64,000 bases of DNA, taken from positions 248,001 to 312,000 of the forward strand of contig JAQSEB010000187.1 in the NCBI GenBank assembly GCA_030063045.1. Direction: 5' to 3'. Under the pieces are notes generated by a model, which was not told the DNA's origin, ran no database searches, and saw only the letters and a program-made list of their open reading frames with translations. Shown in pieces: positions 49,681-61,019 of this stretch (the first letter of the stretch is position 1; the number at the start of each line of letters is the position of its first letter). This stretch comes from Pratylenchus scribneri (taxonomy: Eukaryota; Nematoda; Chromadorea; Rhabditida; Pratylenchidae). The position numbers and the translations under genes were made by a program.

Positions 49681-52600
49681 TTCCGGGATTTGTGGTTGTT
49701 GAATTTGAATTGGCGGTGAAATTGATGAATTGGTCTGGGGAGTGGCCTCTTTTTGTGGACTGTTGTTACTGATGTTTGGCTGCTTCTGCTGTTTGGGTGG
49801 CCTTTCCTCTTCACGACCAAGTGGATCTACAAAAAAATGTGGAAATAAATTTTATATTTTATAATTATTCAAAGGAAATTGGGAGGAAATTATTAATAAT
49901 TTTTGCATTTTCTCGCGCATCAATCCAAGCATTATTTGCCCTAAGCATATTTCCCATATGCTATAATCAATGGATTGGATCTCGTTGGAAATGAATATAG
50001 AGAGGGAGGGTGGATTGAAAGGAAAATGAGCAAAAATTCAGGCGAAAAAAGCGGTGGAATCGCTGAAAAAATGTGAACAGCCAGCCGAGAATTCATCCAG
50101 CCAGCCAGCCGGTCGGCCTTGGAATATCGCGATGTGGGTATAAAAAATGAATGGGGAAATGGAATGGGAGACGGACGATTGCCCCTCCAGCAATTCCCTG
50201 CCCAATAAATGACGTGGCAAAATTGAGCAATATTTATAGGATTTTCTCAATGGAGAAGCAATGAATTGCTTTTATTGAACTGATTTCGTTTTGGTTCACA
50301 AAATAGACAATCGGGAGCCTTCCCAAGAAATTTTGATGCCAAGGGAATTTCTTATCAGTTGGAATTGTCAATTGGAATTTTCATAAAATGTCCAAAAATC
50401 GTTGATTTTTTAAAGACTTTTTGGGAATATTCAGAAAGAATTTATTATTCAAAATTTAACAAATTTCATTTGTTGATTTTGGATTTCAATTTCCCAAAAT
50501 ATATCTGCTATTGCCATGGTGATTGGATGACTAGGCCAATGGAAAAAATAACCCTCAAAGGCAAGATGACTAATTAAAAATAAAAATAGGAAAAAAAAAC
50601 ATTTTTGGCCAAAATCACGAAAAATTGGACCAAAAAGAATGGAAATATGAAATAAAGAGCACGAAAATGTTCAATGGTGAATGGACAAAAAGTTGAATTG
50701 GATCTTTTAAGAGAAGGCAATAAAAAATGTTGTTTTTTTCCCGCAAAAGGCACACTTTACAGGGCCCAGAGTTATCGAATAGGAAGAAGGGGGAATCGGG
50801 AAATGAATCGAATGAAAAAGGGGAATGTGACGGGAATATTTTTTGGGGGTTGCGCGGAATGCCCCAAATAAAAATTGGTTTATTTTTTGGTTTGGCCCTC
50901 TCCCCATAAAAAATCGACCCAAATTTCCTTCAAATTGATAGTTTTCCTAAAATTTTAGTGGATTTTAAGCCATTTTGGCCAGGCCAATTTGAACGGAAAA
51001 AGGATATTTAGGCCGACTTTGGGACCAAAATATATGTAGGAAGAATCAATACCACTGGGGCAAAACCTATATTTCCCCTTTCCATTTTACATTTTACCCC
51101 ACTAATTCCCCCAATTGTGGGTGGTTTTGGACACTTTATGGTGGATGCTGGATGGACTGACCCAGAACGACCACATCGGAGAATTCATCGCTGTCGCCAC
51201 CGTCGCTGGTTGCTCCTCCATCTCCACCATTGAGGACATTTGCTCTTTTGAGGCTGACCTTTTCATCATCATCCTCTTCTTCTTCCCTTCCATCTTCCTT
51301 CTCTTCCTCTTCCTTCTTTCCTCCTTTTCGGCCTTCATTGTTTGGCCCAATTTTGTTGCTCATATTTTGTTCAATTTCACGGAAAATAAATTTTGGAATT
51401 TGAATTAAATCTTAAAATTAAAATATTCAAGAAAAATTCAATTAATTTAGGGAAAATTGCAAAGCCAGTTGACTTAGTAATGAGTAAAAAATAGATGGAA
51501 AAGAGAGTGGTGGAATGCGTGAACGAATGAATGGGAAGGGGAAATGGAGGGAGGTCGACCGGCTGGCAGCAACCATTTCCCTTCCTTTCCCTGTGTGTTG
51601 ATTGGGGAAAGGCCATCATCCAGCAGAGTTTCCCATTCCACTTTTTTGATGTTTTTCACTTTTGTCTGGCCCAATTCTTTCATACTTTTCTTCCAGCCAG
51701 TCAAGCACTTTTGGAGCAAGTTTGGGGGTCTTTTTCCATTGATGTTGCCGTTCATCACCCCCAAATTAAAAATAGGGAGTAAAATTCCGGGTCCAAAATG
51801 CAATTTGATAGGTTTTTAAACCATTTTATGAAGGAAAACATGACGGAAAGAGGGAATTTGACGGAGGTTTTGCAATGAAAAAATGGATTTGGATGAGGAA
51901 AAGCCTCCGAAAAGAAGATTGATGGCCAGAAATGAAGGCAGATGATTTTAGTATGTTTTTAGCATTGTACAAAATATGTGTCCATTTGTCGCCCCCGAAG
52001 GGATGTTTTGATAGATAAAATGAGAAAAAGAGGAAAGGGGAGAAATATGGCCACAAGAGTACGAAAAGAAAGTTGTAGGCGCGAAAAGGGAAGGGAAGGA
52101 GGAAAGGAAGCCCATCTGTGTGAATGGGGCCGCAAGGAATGGGCCAGGGAAATGAGGCGGTGGACTATGGCCATAGCAAAAAGGAAGAGGACATGGAGGA
52201 TGTGTTTGTTGGGCGCGCCGACAAACGGCGGCGATGGACACGGACGAGGAGGAGGAGGATGATGGCGCTGGAAGAGGGAGGGAATGGACGAGGTGGGTTG
52301 TGGCCCCAAGTCAGCTGGGCTGGGCCAACCCTCTGGGGAATCGATAAAAATGGAATAGAGAGGGTGGATGGAATGGGGATGGAATTGGGGCCAAAAAGGG
52401 AAGTGGAATAAGTTGTGTTTTTATTATAGTGGAATTATAGAATGAAATTTAAGTGAATTTTGTCGTTGAATTTGACGTTGAATAGAGCCAAAAGTGGGAT
52501 TACGGATTACCGTAAATGCTCTTTTAATTCCTCACCCTCGACTTTGAGAACTCATAGTTCCTCTCATAGACTCTAGGCTCATAATGAACTTTAAAAAATT

Positions 52601-53929
52601 ATTTTTTTTTTCATTTTCTTATTCCTTAAAGTTTTATAAATCGACTATAATTTGTTCAAAAAGGACCACAAATTAAGGAGTTAAACGTTAGACCCCAAAT
52701 TTTCCCAATTTTGGGGGTCGAAAAATTGAAAAATAATTCTCAATGGGAAAAGTATATATTGAAATGAATTCAATAAATGGTAATTGGAATGAAAATTTTG
52801 GAATTTTATGGAAGGGAATTGTCGTTGAATATGACGCGGATTAATTCAATATTAATGACTAATGAATGAATGTATTAATGGGATGGGAAAAATCATAAAT
52901 TTGTAAATTAAAAATTAACTAAAAATATAGTAAAATTAATAATGTGTTTATTTTTATTATTGAAAAATACGTCAACATGGTATACGTCAGAAAAGCCCAT
53001 AAAAGTCATCTATTCGACTAATTGTGTCATTATGTGACCAATATGCCAATTTTGGAACATAGAAGGCTGTAATTTTGATGGTCAATTGATGGGCAAAATA
53101 ATTGGAAAAGGAAGTTTTGAGCACAAAGTTGGATGTTTTTGCTATGGAAAAATGACCGGAAATTGGATTATATTTGTCAATAAAATTATTTTCAAATTAA
53201 TAGAGGGGAATTTTATTCAACAATTGGTGAGAATTGTTGGCACTCAATTTGCCAAAATTTGATGGGGAAAAAGTCTAAATTTGTTGTCAAAAATAGTTTA
53301 ATGGAAGTGCGCAATCAAATGGCCAATAACAGGTGAAAAATATCATCGAAAAAGGAACAAATGAATTATTGGAAAAAAGTGAATATTTGAGGAAATGATT
53401 TTCACATTATTTAAGTGAAATTGATGCCCGGACACCTTGCACCACTGATTTTCTTCCGCTTTCCAAATAAGTCAATTTGTTGTGTTCTAACAGTGTAAAT
53501 TCCAATCGCCCATCTTTTCCATTATTATAAATTTATTGTTGTTCAATTTGGCCCATCCATTGCCTTTTAATCGGGCACCTGTGCCAATGTCCACTCAATT
53601 TTTGCTTCCAAAATTATTTTCTACGCAATCACATTAAATGTGACATAAGCAAATTTATTGGGATGGAAATGTGCGCATTTTTATTGGCCAATTGACCTTT
53701 TTGCCTAAAATTCTTCCTCATTTTTTTGTGCCAGCCAATTTCTTCAGTACTTCCTCGCCCCCGGACCTGGAATGGGTATAAAAGTAGTCCGAATGCCAAG
53801 GAAGTTGGCAATGTTTCTTTCAGATCCTCCAACTTTAATGAAAAACATTCCAATGTGTTCATTTTGTTTTCAACATATTCAAAATGAACATTTTCCTTTT
53901 ATTTATTAGAAATAATCTAGGGCTTAAGC

Positions 53930-54298
53930 TCTCGTTCCGGGCCTTCGCCAGATGCCTTATCACCCCAGTGGCCCAATGAACGGGTTATTTTAAAAAATAC
54001 TTCAAATTAAATTATTCTTTATTAATTGTTCAAGGAAATGTGATAAAAAGAGGAAAAAGGGGGTTAAAAAAGGTAGATTTGGGCAATATTTGATTGATAG
54101 GTGAAAGATGCCGGGGTGATTATGCTAAAAAAGGGGTACAGTAGAACAAAGGAAAGACCCTTAAAGAAATGTCGGCGCACGAAAGGAAAAAGGGCTGATT
54201 TATAACTGCGGATTGGGGCAATATTTGATTGATTGGGTGACAGGCGATTGGCAGAAACGGTGGGGGTACAGTAGGATGGATAGGAAAGGTCTTTAGAC
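53930..54298 (-). repeat. Dispersed repeat family A, copy 3
   Basis: Same order of blocks as copy 2: GC-rich head (ccgggccttcgcc), ttaaattattctttattaatt, then two imperfect gggcaatatttgattgat units each followed by a gtacagtag segment. Confidence 0.7.
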
Positions 54299-54737
54299 AT
54301 TAACAACCATATTAGAAAAAGAAAACAAGTCTTCTATGAATTTGATAATGCCAAAATTAGATGCCAGATTATTTTCCTGACTAATGTGTTTTATTTTGAT
54401 ACCAAAATTAGCTCTAAACTATTCATCAACACCGTGGGTGTTTTGTTTAAATTTGTCTTCAAATAATTCATTTCCTCCTACTCCACCCAGTCCACCTTCT
54501 TCCACCCACATTTTTAAATCATTTTCGAGTAATTTAAATGTGCCATATGGCTCAAAAATAGGGAAATAGACTTTGTTTGTTTGTTCTGTTTCCTCATTCA
54601 AACCATAATTTGATAATATGTTTATTCCACCTTCCATCTACCCACTAAAAGTCCAAATCCATCGTCACCTTTGGGGGATAATTTTCTCGTCCAAAATTAA
54701 ATTAATTTCTTCGGACACCCACACCCTCAATTTTGCC

Positions 54738-54745
54738 TATAAAAG
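54738..54745 (+). promoter_or_regulatory. TATA-like element upstream of the IL-17-like gene
   Basis: gcctataaaagtcc lies 378 bp before the chosen start codon and about 200 bp before the alternative in-frame Met at 54939. A start site near 54768 would leave a modest 5' UTR. No other gene nearby reads in this direction. Confidence 0.35.
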
Positions 54746-55115
54746 TCCAAGTTGAGAACATTTTTTAACGGTAGATAATTTTTCTGCAAAAAAGGTGCAA
54801 CGATTTCCACAAAATCACAGATTTAATAAGAAGAAAAATGCACAGTTAATGCCACAAATAAATAATATACAATCTAAAAAATTAACATTTCTAGGAAATG
54901 TATTCTATTTTCCTCATCAATAAAAAATAAATTATCTAATGTTTTTTATGCGCAAAAAAAGTCAATTTTTCCTCTGCATATTTTGGCAATTTCCTTCCAA
55001 TTTATCCTGTTCCATTTCTGCTAATTTGTTGGCATCGCAGGTGCTTTTCCCCTTCCAAAAATATTTTCTTCCAATTAATTTTTTTCCTCAATATTCATTT
55101 TTGGATGATTCAGAA

Positions 55116-56919
55116 ATGTTGATGTTCCCTTCATTATTTTTTATTATTTCCATTTTTGTGCCATCATCATTTTCCACTTCATTGTCATCGATGCTATTTT
55201 TGCCCCGATTCGAGCCATTTTCCACGAGAATGGGCCATCGACCCATTTTCAGCCAATTTCCACGTCTGAATCTGAATGTGAGGAGATCCCTTGGCCAGAA
55301 TACAGATTTGTACGTAAATTAAATTCTTTTATTAGATTGGAATTTATAAAGACAATAAAGCTTGGGATTTATGAATTAAAGAAGAATAATTTAACTCAAA
55401 AGCCTTGCGGCAAAATTTGATTTGACAATATTCAAATCTAGTGGATTAAGAAAAGTACAATCCAATCGGAAAGAAAAAACACATTACAATCCAACCGGAA
55501 AGGAAAAACACATTAAAATCCAACCGGAAAGGAAAAACACATTTACAATCCAACCGGAAAGGAAAAACACATTTACAATCCAACCGGAAAGGAAAAACAC
55601 ATTAAAATCCAACCGGAAAGGAAAAACACATTTACAATCCAACCGGAAAGGAAAAACACATTTACAATCCATCCGGAAAGGAAAAACACATTAAAATCCA
55701 ACCGGAAAGGAAAAACACATTTACAATCCAACCGGAAAGGAAAAACACATTTACAATCCAACCGGAAAGGAAAAACACATTTACAATCCAACCGGAAAGG
55801 AAAAACACATTTACAATCCAACCGGAAAGGAAAAACACATTTACAATCCTTCCGGAAAGGAAAAACACATTTACAATTACAATCCTTCCGGAAAGGAAAA
55901 ACACATTTACAATCCAACCGGAAAGGAAAAACACATTAAAATCCAACCGGAAAGGAAAAACACATTTACAATCCTTCCGGAAAGGAAAAACACATTTACA
56001 ATTACAATCCTTCCGGAAAGGAAAAACACATTTTCATTATTAAATATTTCCCATTCAAAATCCTAAAATTATTAGTTCTCTATTAAAATTTAATCAAAAA
56101 TGTGCATAATCTAATCTTTGTTTTAAATTATTCTAGGTTTTCCCTGCCAAAAAGGAATACTCCTTCCTCTAACGATGTTTCAAGCCAATGTTCCATGGAA
56201 ACTTTGCTCCAATCCACCGAATTACAAAAAGCTGCTCTTCAATTATTGATGGACAAAAGTGATGGCAAATCATCATTGGCATTTGTAGCCAATTCCAAAG
56301 GAACAATTCGTGATGGATTCATTGATGGAGCAATGATGGCGGATTGTCCAAGGGAACCGGAAAATTGGGCCCAAAATATTGTGGCCAATGAGAATGGTGG
56401 AGATGAATTGGCACCGGTGAGGGAAATATTCTAATGAATTTATCATCATTTCATTTTTTAAAAATTATTTTTAAAAACAATGAATTGAGATATTGTAAAT
56501 TCTTTATTTAATAAACAATTAATTTGTTAAATTTTGCAGGGAATGCCCCTTGAAATGCGGGCACTTTGTCCATTCATTACGGTGGAAAATGTTGACCAAC
56601 GGGTTCGTCATTCATTCCAAATAATTCAATCCAATGTATTTTTGAACTTTAGCGTTTGCCCACCAAATTATTGGAGGCAAAATGCATTTGCGATCGGCCC
56701 AGAGGCTCATCATCCAGTGAAGGCTACGGTGGCCCAATTCGATGTGAGCCAATCCAAATGGAAATTCCTGTCCTTTTTATGGTTGATGGATGCCAACAAT
56801 TCCGGAAGGAAATGCAACGAATCACGGTGGGATGTGTGGCCGTCCATTCCCCATCGAGTCAATCCGATTTTGAGGCCACCATTGGCCAAAATCAATTGCC
56901 CCAAATTGCCAATATTTAA
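55116..56919 (+). CDS. Interleukin-17-like cystine-knot cytokine
   Basis: Four exons: 55116-55309, 56137-56416, 56540-56602, 56653-56919, giving 267 residues with consistent phases. The Met at 55116 starts a hydrophobic signal peptide (MLMFPSLFFIISIFVPSSFS); the frame stays open up to another Met at 54939. A polar pro-region of about 150 residues comes first. The IL-17 fold signature follows: RALCPFITVENVDQRRLP, EAKCICDRP, an isolated Cys in IRCEP, then IPVLFMVDGCQQF and ITVGCVAVH. The cysteine order fits the family (C, CxC, C, C, C). In C. elegans, ILC-17.1 acts as a neuromodulator through an IL-17 receptor pathway; a similar secreted role is inferred here. Intron 1 contains a minisatellite. 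A poly(A) signal lies at 57036. Confidence 0.87.
55455..56032 (+). repeat. Minisatellite family 2, ccaaccgg variant, IL-17-like intron 1
   Basis: About 19 units, mostly 30 bp (cacatttacaatccaaccgg then aaaggaaaaa), some 27 bp with attaaaatcc, and near the right end the standard 36-bp ccttccgg form. The main variant has lost one half of the ttccggaa palindrome. Confidence 0.95.
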
Positions 56920-57035
56920 TTAATTAATTTTTGAATTCCACCGCATCATTTTTTTATTCGGAATAGTACGGTTTATTTGAGGCCAAATTCCTCCTTTTTC
57001 ATCATTCCACTTAATCTAAAGTAATTTGTACTTTT

Positions 57036-57041
57036 AATAAA
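57036..57041 (+). terminator. Polyadenylation signal of the IL-17-like gene
   Basis: AATAAA lies about 120 bases after the stop codon, in the gap before the convergent receptor gene. Confidence 0.5.
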
Positions 57042-57664
57042 TCTCGGATTCTACTTAAAATATATCTTTCAATTGTTTTAAGTTTCCATATCTATGATAC
57101 TCATACTCATATCCAATATTCTTTTTTTAAATATTCATTTGAATAAATTTTATTTTTTTATATTTTTAATTGGTGGTGTATTTAATTTACAGAAAGAAAA
57201 CATTGAATTTGCATAAAAGATTATACCCGTTTAATAGTAGATTTACCTAAATCCCCAAAATATTTACCCAATCGATAATCTTTTGTAATACTTTCTCGTC
57301 AAATTAAATATTTCCCTTTTCTTAATTGTCCAAATATTTATCATTTTATACATTTATAAACAGAAATATTTAAAAACTAATATTAATAAGCAAATATTTT
57401 TAAATGTTATTTAGTGTTGTTTGGAATGCATGTATTGTGAGTGGATGTTGCCGAATTTGAACGGTCTTCGGCCAATTTTAGACTGGCCCTTTGTCCACCA
57501 AATCCTTTCAATCTATACAAAAACAATTCGAATATTTGCCATAAATTCCCTCGAAAATTTACCCCAAAAGGATGGCAACACCTTCACGATATTTGGCACT
57601 GAAAATTGTGTAGAAAATCCATGTGGTCGAACTGAAATTTTGTGTTTGAATGAATTTATCAATG

Positions 57665-58112
57665 CCAAGCCTAAAGGGCCTTCCCTATTTGTCTTACTGT
57701 ACCCCTACTTTTTTGCCTAATCACCCCGCCCCATCACATATTAATCAAATATTGCTCCAATCCGCATTTATAAACCAGCTCTTTTTCTTCTCATAGTGCT
57801 GCCCACGTGTCTCCTTTTCTTTTTATCCTACTGTACCCCCACTTTCTGCCTAATCGCCCTGTCAACCTATCAATCAAATATTGCCCCAATGGGCCTTTTT
57901 TTATTCATCTTTTTCTTCTCCTTATGCTTTTTTTCCTTTCACATTATTATCACATTTCCCTGCATAATTAATAAAGAATAATTTAAAGTCGATTCCGCTT
58001 AATTCCCTATCCCGATCTTTAAGCCACTGGGAACCTATAGGCCTCCGGCGAAGGCCCAGGGCGAGTGCCTAGGTCCAACTCTCGCCCCAAAGTCCCCTAG
58101 ATTAGGACTAAT
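57665..58112 (+). repeat. Dispersed repeat family A, copy 4 (receptor intron)
   Basis: Complete-looking copy: aagggccttccctatt, two imperfect gtacccc ... tcaatcaaatattgc units, ataaagaataatttaaag, the GC-rich block and tagattaggactaatagaatt. It lies in the intron between the TM6 and TM7 exons of the receptor gene. Confidence 0.75.
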
Positions 58113-58848
58113 AGAATTAAATTTGGTGAATTCGTTGTTTAAATTTTTATTATGAAAATGAACTCCTAACCAAAAATTACCTATTCAATACGACCAAAAA
58201 GTTGTCCAAATCATTTAGTAAATAGGCAGTCTCGGCGGTGGCCTCATCCATGAATAAATCCGCCTTAATGCATTCGGCCAAATTTAGCAAAAATGGGAGG
58301 GCATTGCACAGGGCAAATGTCAATGTGACCAACAAAAGCATTGTGGTCGTGTTGTGTTCACGCAATTGCTTTATTTGGGGACAAAATTATTATGGTCAAA
58401 TTTGTGATTAAAATGTGAGGAATTTATAGGACTATTTATATTTACCCTATTTGCGGTCATTTAATGGCTTAAAATCTATGGAAATCGACGACACTTTTAG
58501 TTAGATTTAAGTCAAACTTTTTTAAATTTTACCCACCTTATCTATAGTTTATCAATTTAATAATGTTAATTTATCATTTTTCCCTAAAAGGACATCAATT
58601 ATTAAAATGTGAGTATGGACAATTTATACGAGAAACGAGTGTTAATTTAATGGCTTAAATTCTCAACAATCGAAGACACTTTTATTAATTAGATTGATCT
58701 AAATTTATTTAACCTACCTTATTTATGGCTTCGCAATCTAATTAATCATCTGTTTTCCCCCTAAAAATGACATCAACTCACTTTTTTGGTCAATTGTTCC
58801 CGGATAAGTCGTAATCGCAGGATTCGATGTGTGACATGTCCATTCAAG

Positions 58849-60078
58849 GTGATAATTAGGGCTGGCAAAAATAGTTGCCAAAAATCGCAAAATAGTTAAC
58901 TAGAATAGTTGCCAAAAATCGCAAAATAGTTACATAAATAGTTGCAAAAACCCAAAATAGTTACAAAAATTTCAAAAAAAGTTACAATTTTTTATCGAAA
59001 TAAAAGGTTAAAAATAGAAAAGAGATTTAAAAAATTCATTGATCAGATCGTTCTTGGTTATAATTGCAAATCAGATACATTTCGAGATTATTAATGTTGA
59101 AACTCATTCGATTATCAGCCAAAATAGACTTATACATAGAGAAAGAACGCTCAACATCACAAGATGTGAGTGGTGACTGGTGAATATTTGTAAAATGGAA
59201 TTAGATTTGGCGAAACATCACAATTATTGTTTTGGCCAGAAAGAATATTGCAGATTTGGGACATGATTTCGATTCCGGGATTATTGGAAACAATAAACTT
59301 GAATTTCTCTTGAATTTGTTCTGCACTTTCTCCGATTGCCATTTCCATTTCATCTTGTACTTCGCCAAAGATTTGCAATTGTTCATAAATGGATAGGCCT
59401 TGTTTTTCCAATTTTGTGATCGATTCGGCCAATTTGGCAAAATTAGATTGGATATAGGCGAGGTCCTGCCAAACAGCAGATGAGGCCAAATCGAATGTGA
59501 ATTGGTCGGGAATATTTGAGGTTGTTGCGTCCAAAAATTGTTGTTTTTGTCGTTTTTCCTTTTCTGAAACTCGAAGAAGGGCACGTCTATGCTTCAATGT
59601 TTCATTGTGTTGTTTTAAATGACCAAATAGTATTGTAGAACAATTTTGTTGAATAACCTTTTGTTGAACAAATTCCCGTTGTCTATTGGTCGTTGTAAAT
59701 TTTATATAAACCTGTTGTTGACACGCTTCACAATAAATCCCTTTACCCTCTTTGGTAGTATTGATTGTATAAACTGAATTTCCATTTAATCGATCAATCC
59801 ACTGGCGAAACAATGCATATTTTGTATTATTTGGTGGCATTTTTAAGAAATTTCCAAAAAAAGTTATATAAAATAGTTGTTTTGGGCTGAAATAGTGATC
59901 AAATAGTTAAATAGTTGCAAAGGTAGCAAAATAGTTAAAAATAGTGAAAAAAGTTGAAAAAAAGTTCAATATTTTGGGCTCAAACCAAGTTAGATATGTT
60001 TTTTATTGCGTTTTTATGCATAAATAATGCTCCGCATAAAATAGTTAAATAACTATATTTGCCAGCCCTAGTGATAAT
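58849..60078. mobile_element. hAT-family DNA transposon, internally deleted, with 8-bp target duplication
   Basis: The element proper is 58857-60070 (1,214 bp). Its ends are inverted repeats: TAGGGCTGGCAAAAATAGTT on the left matches the complement of the right end at 19 of 20 bases. The flanks are identical 8-bp direct repeats, gtgataat (58849-58856 and 60071-60078), the duplication length of hAT elements. Many AATAGTT words lie near both ends, like subterminal binding sites. Inside are transposase remnants on the - strand. At this size it cannot encode a full hAT transposase of some 600 residues or more, so it should depend on enzyme supplied elsewhere. Confidence 0.92.
59036..59840 (-). pseudogene. 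hAT transposase remnant (BED-type N-terminus and dimerisation C-terminus)
   Basis: A frame of 227 residues (59157-59840) starts with Met and carries a zinc-finger-like pattern, CEAC then HLKQHNETLKH, as in BED fingers of hAT transposases. A helical middle follows. The conserved hAT C-terminal dimerisation motif, SCDVERSFSMYKSILADNR, lies at 59090-59165 in a different frame, ending at a stop at 59036. A splice or a frameshift would be needed to connect them; an acceptor-like cag exists near 59177. The catalytic core between these parts appears to be missing. It is described here as a broken gene only. Confidence 0.8.
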
Positions 60079-61019
60079 TGTGCCAAAAGGAAGAAGGAAA
60101 TGAGTAAGCAAGAAAAGGAGTGAATAATAGCCGAGCATATAAATTGGATGCTCATCAGCATTGCGCAAATTGCGTTGAAATGACAATTTGCCCTCCGGCG
60201 TTGTTCTTTATTGGAAAAAAGTTCGAAGAGTTATTGAAATTAAGTTTGAAAAGGTGAATTTATGAGATATAAGATGGAATTGGAAGCGAATTTATGACTT
60301 AATATGCCCTTATAAAGAATGGCCAATAATACTCACATCAAACTGTACTCCCAAAAGCGCACAAAATTGTAGCAAAGTGAAAAACAGAGGATACAAAACA
60401 GTGAACGTTTAGCAGTTCGGGATGTGCACAGAAGGCGGACCTAAACTTTGACCATTTATTTCTACAACCATTCAATTAAACCAACATGAAGTGGCCGGCA
60501 TATGGCCAGCCAACGTTCAGCCGTAATTAAAACAATAGTATAAATACTGCATGTCTGAAAAGTGTAAACATTCAAACATTATTCAAAATATCAAATCATT
60601 CAAAAAAAACTTAATTTATGTATATTAGACCTATTTTCATGAAAATTTATGTTTTCTTTGGTCACCTGAAAAATCAAATTCACGGGATAGAGGAATTTGA
60701 CAATGATGGCCTGCAATTGTTCCGGGTAAAAATCCTCCCAACTTTGTAAATTTGGCAACACAAAAACGGGAATGGCAAAAAGTAGAAGGCAAAGATCGAT
60801 GAGGGAAAGGGCACTCAAAAGGATGTTGATGCTGGAATTCCTCTGGCAAAGAGTAATTTAACATATTTTTGGGCAAAGCCTAGCTCCCAAATTATGGCCA
60901 ATTTATATGGCCATAATAAATACCTTCATGAAAACAAGCATTGACATCAAATTGCCGAAAAAGCCGAACACAATGATGGTCAAAGTGCCGGAGGCAAGAC
61001 AATGCCGAAGAGGCTCCAT

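Larger units (their letters stand above)
49681..54937. other. Long region without a confident gene
   Basis: Strand-biased, purine-rich sequence dominates 51480-52420. One frame on the - strand at 51181-51363 could be a first exon: Met, acidic Lys/Glu run, SDEFSDVVVLG, then a good donor (GGTCAGT). I found no following exon. Another short - strand frame begins at 53862 (MNTLECFSLKLEDLKE). The 53776 area reads ggtataaaag on the + strand. Repeat A copy 3 lies at 53930-54295. Otherwise nothing is supported. Confidence 0.45.
57407..61019 (-). pseudogene. FMRFamide-receptor-like GPCR interrupted by a hAT transposon
   Basis: Exons: 60924-61019, 60666-60842, 60486-60554, 60337-60440, 60071-60205 continuing at 58782-58848, 58181-58368, 57563-57631, 57407-57512. 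Without the insert and one 8-bp duplication the total is 1,011 nt (336 residues), fully in phase. Landmarks are FFGNLMSMLVFMK (TM1), SINILLSALSLIDL (TM2), LITAERWLAICRPLH (TM3 and ERW motif), CYNFVRFWEY (TM4 end), LLFLLTHFLLPFGTIIT (TM5), TMLLLVTLTFALCNALPFLL (TM6) and FYTIFSAKYREG (after TM7). This pattern matches nematode rhodopsin-type neuropeptide receptors of the FMRFamide-receptor group. The transposon sits at codon 194, just after TM5. Read-through gives about 30 foreign residues and a stop, so TM6 and TM7 are lost on this haplotype. Splicing around the element cannot be excluded. Confidence 0.85.

Noticed and set aside
51102..52411. Arg/Lys/Glu-rich and Ser/Pro-rich frames on both strands
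   Set aside because: Purine-biased DNA keeps all frames open; apart from the donor-bearing segment at 51181-51363 there is no gene-like feature.
57421..57720. 99-codon + strand frame with several cysteines
   Set aside because: It is antisense to the last two exons of the neuropeptide-receptor gene and its end runs into dispersed repeat A.
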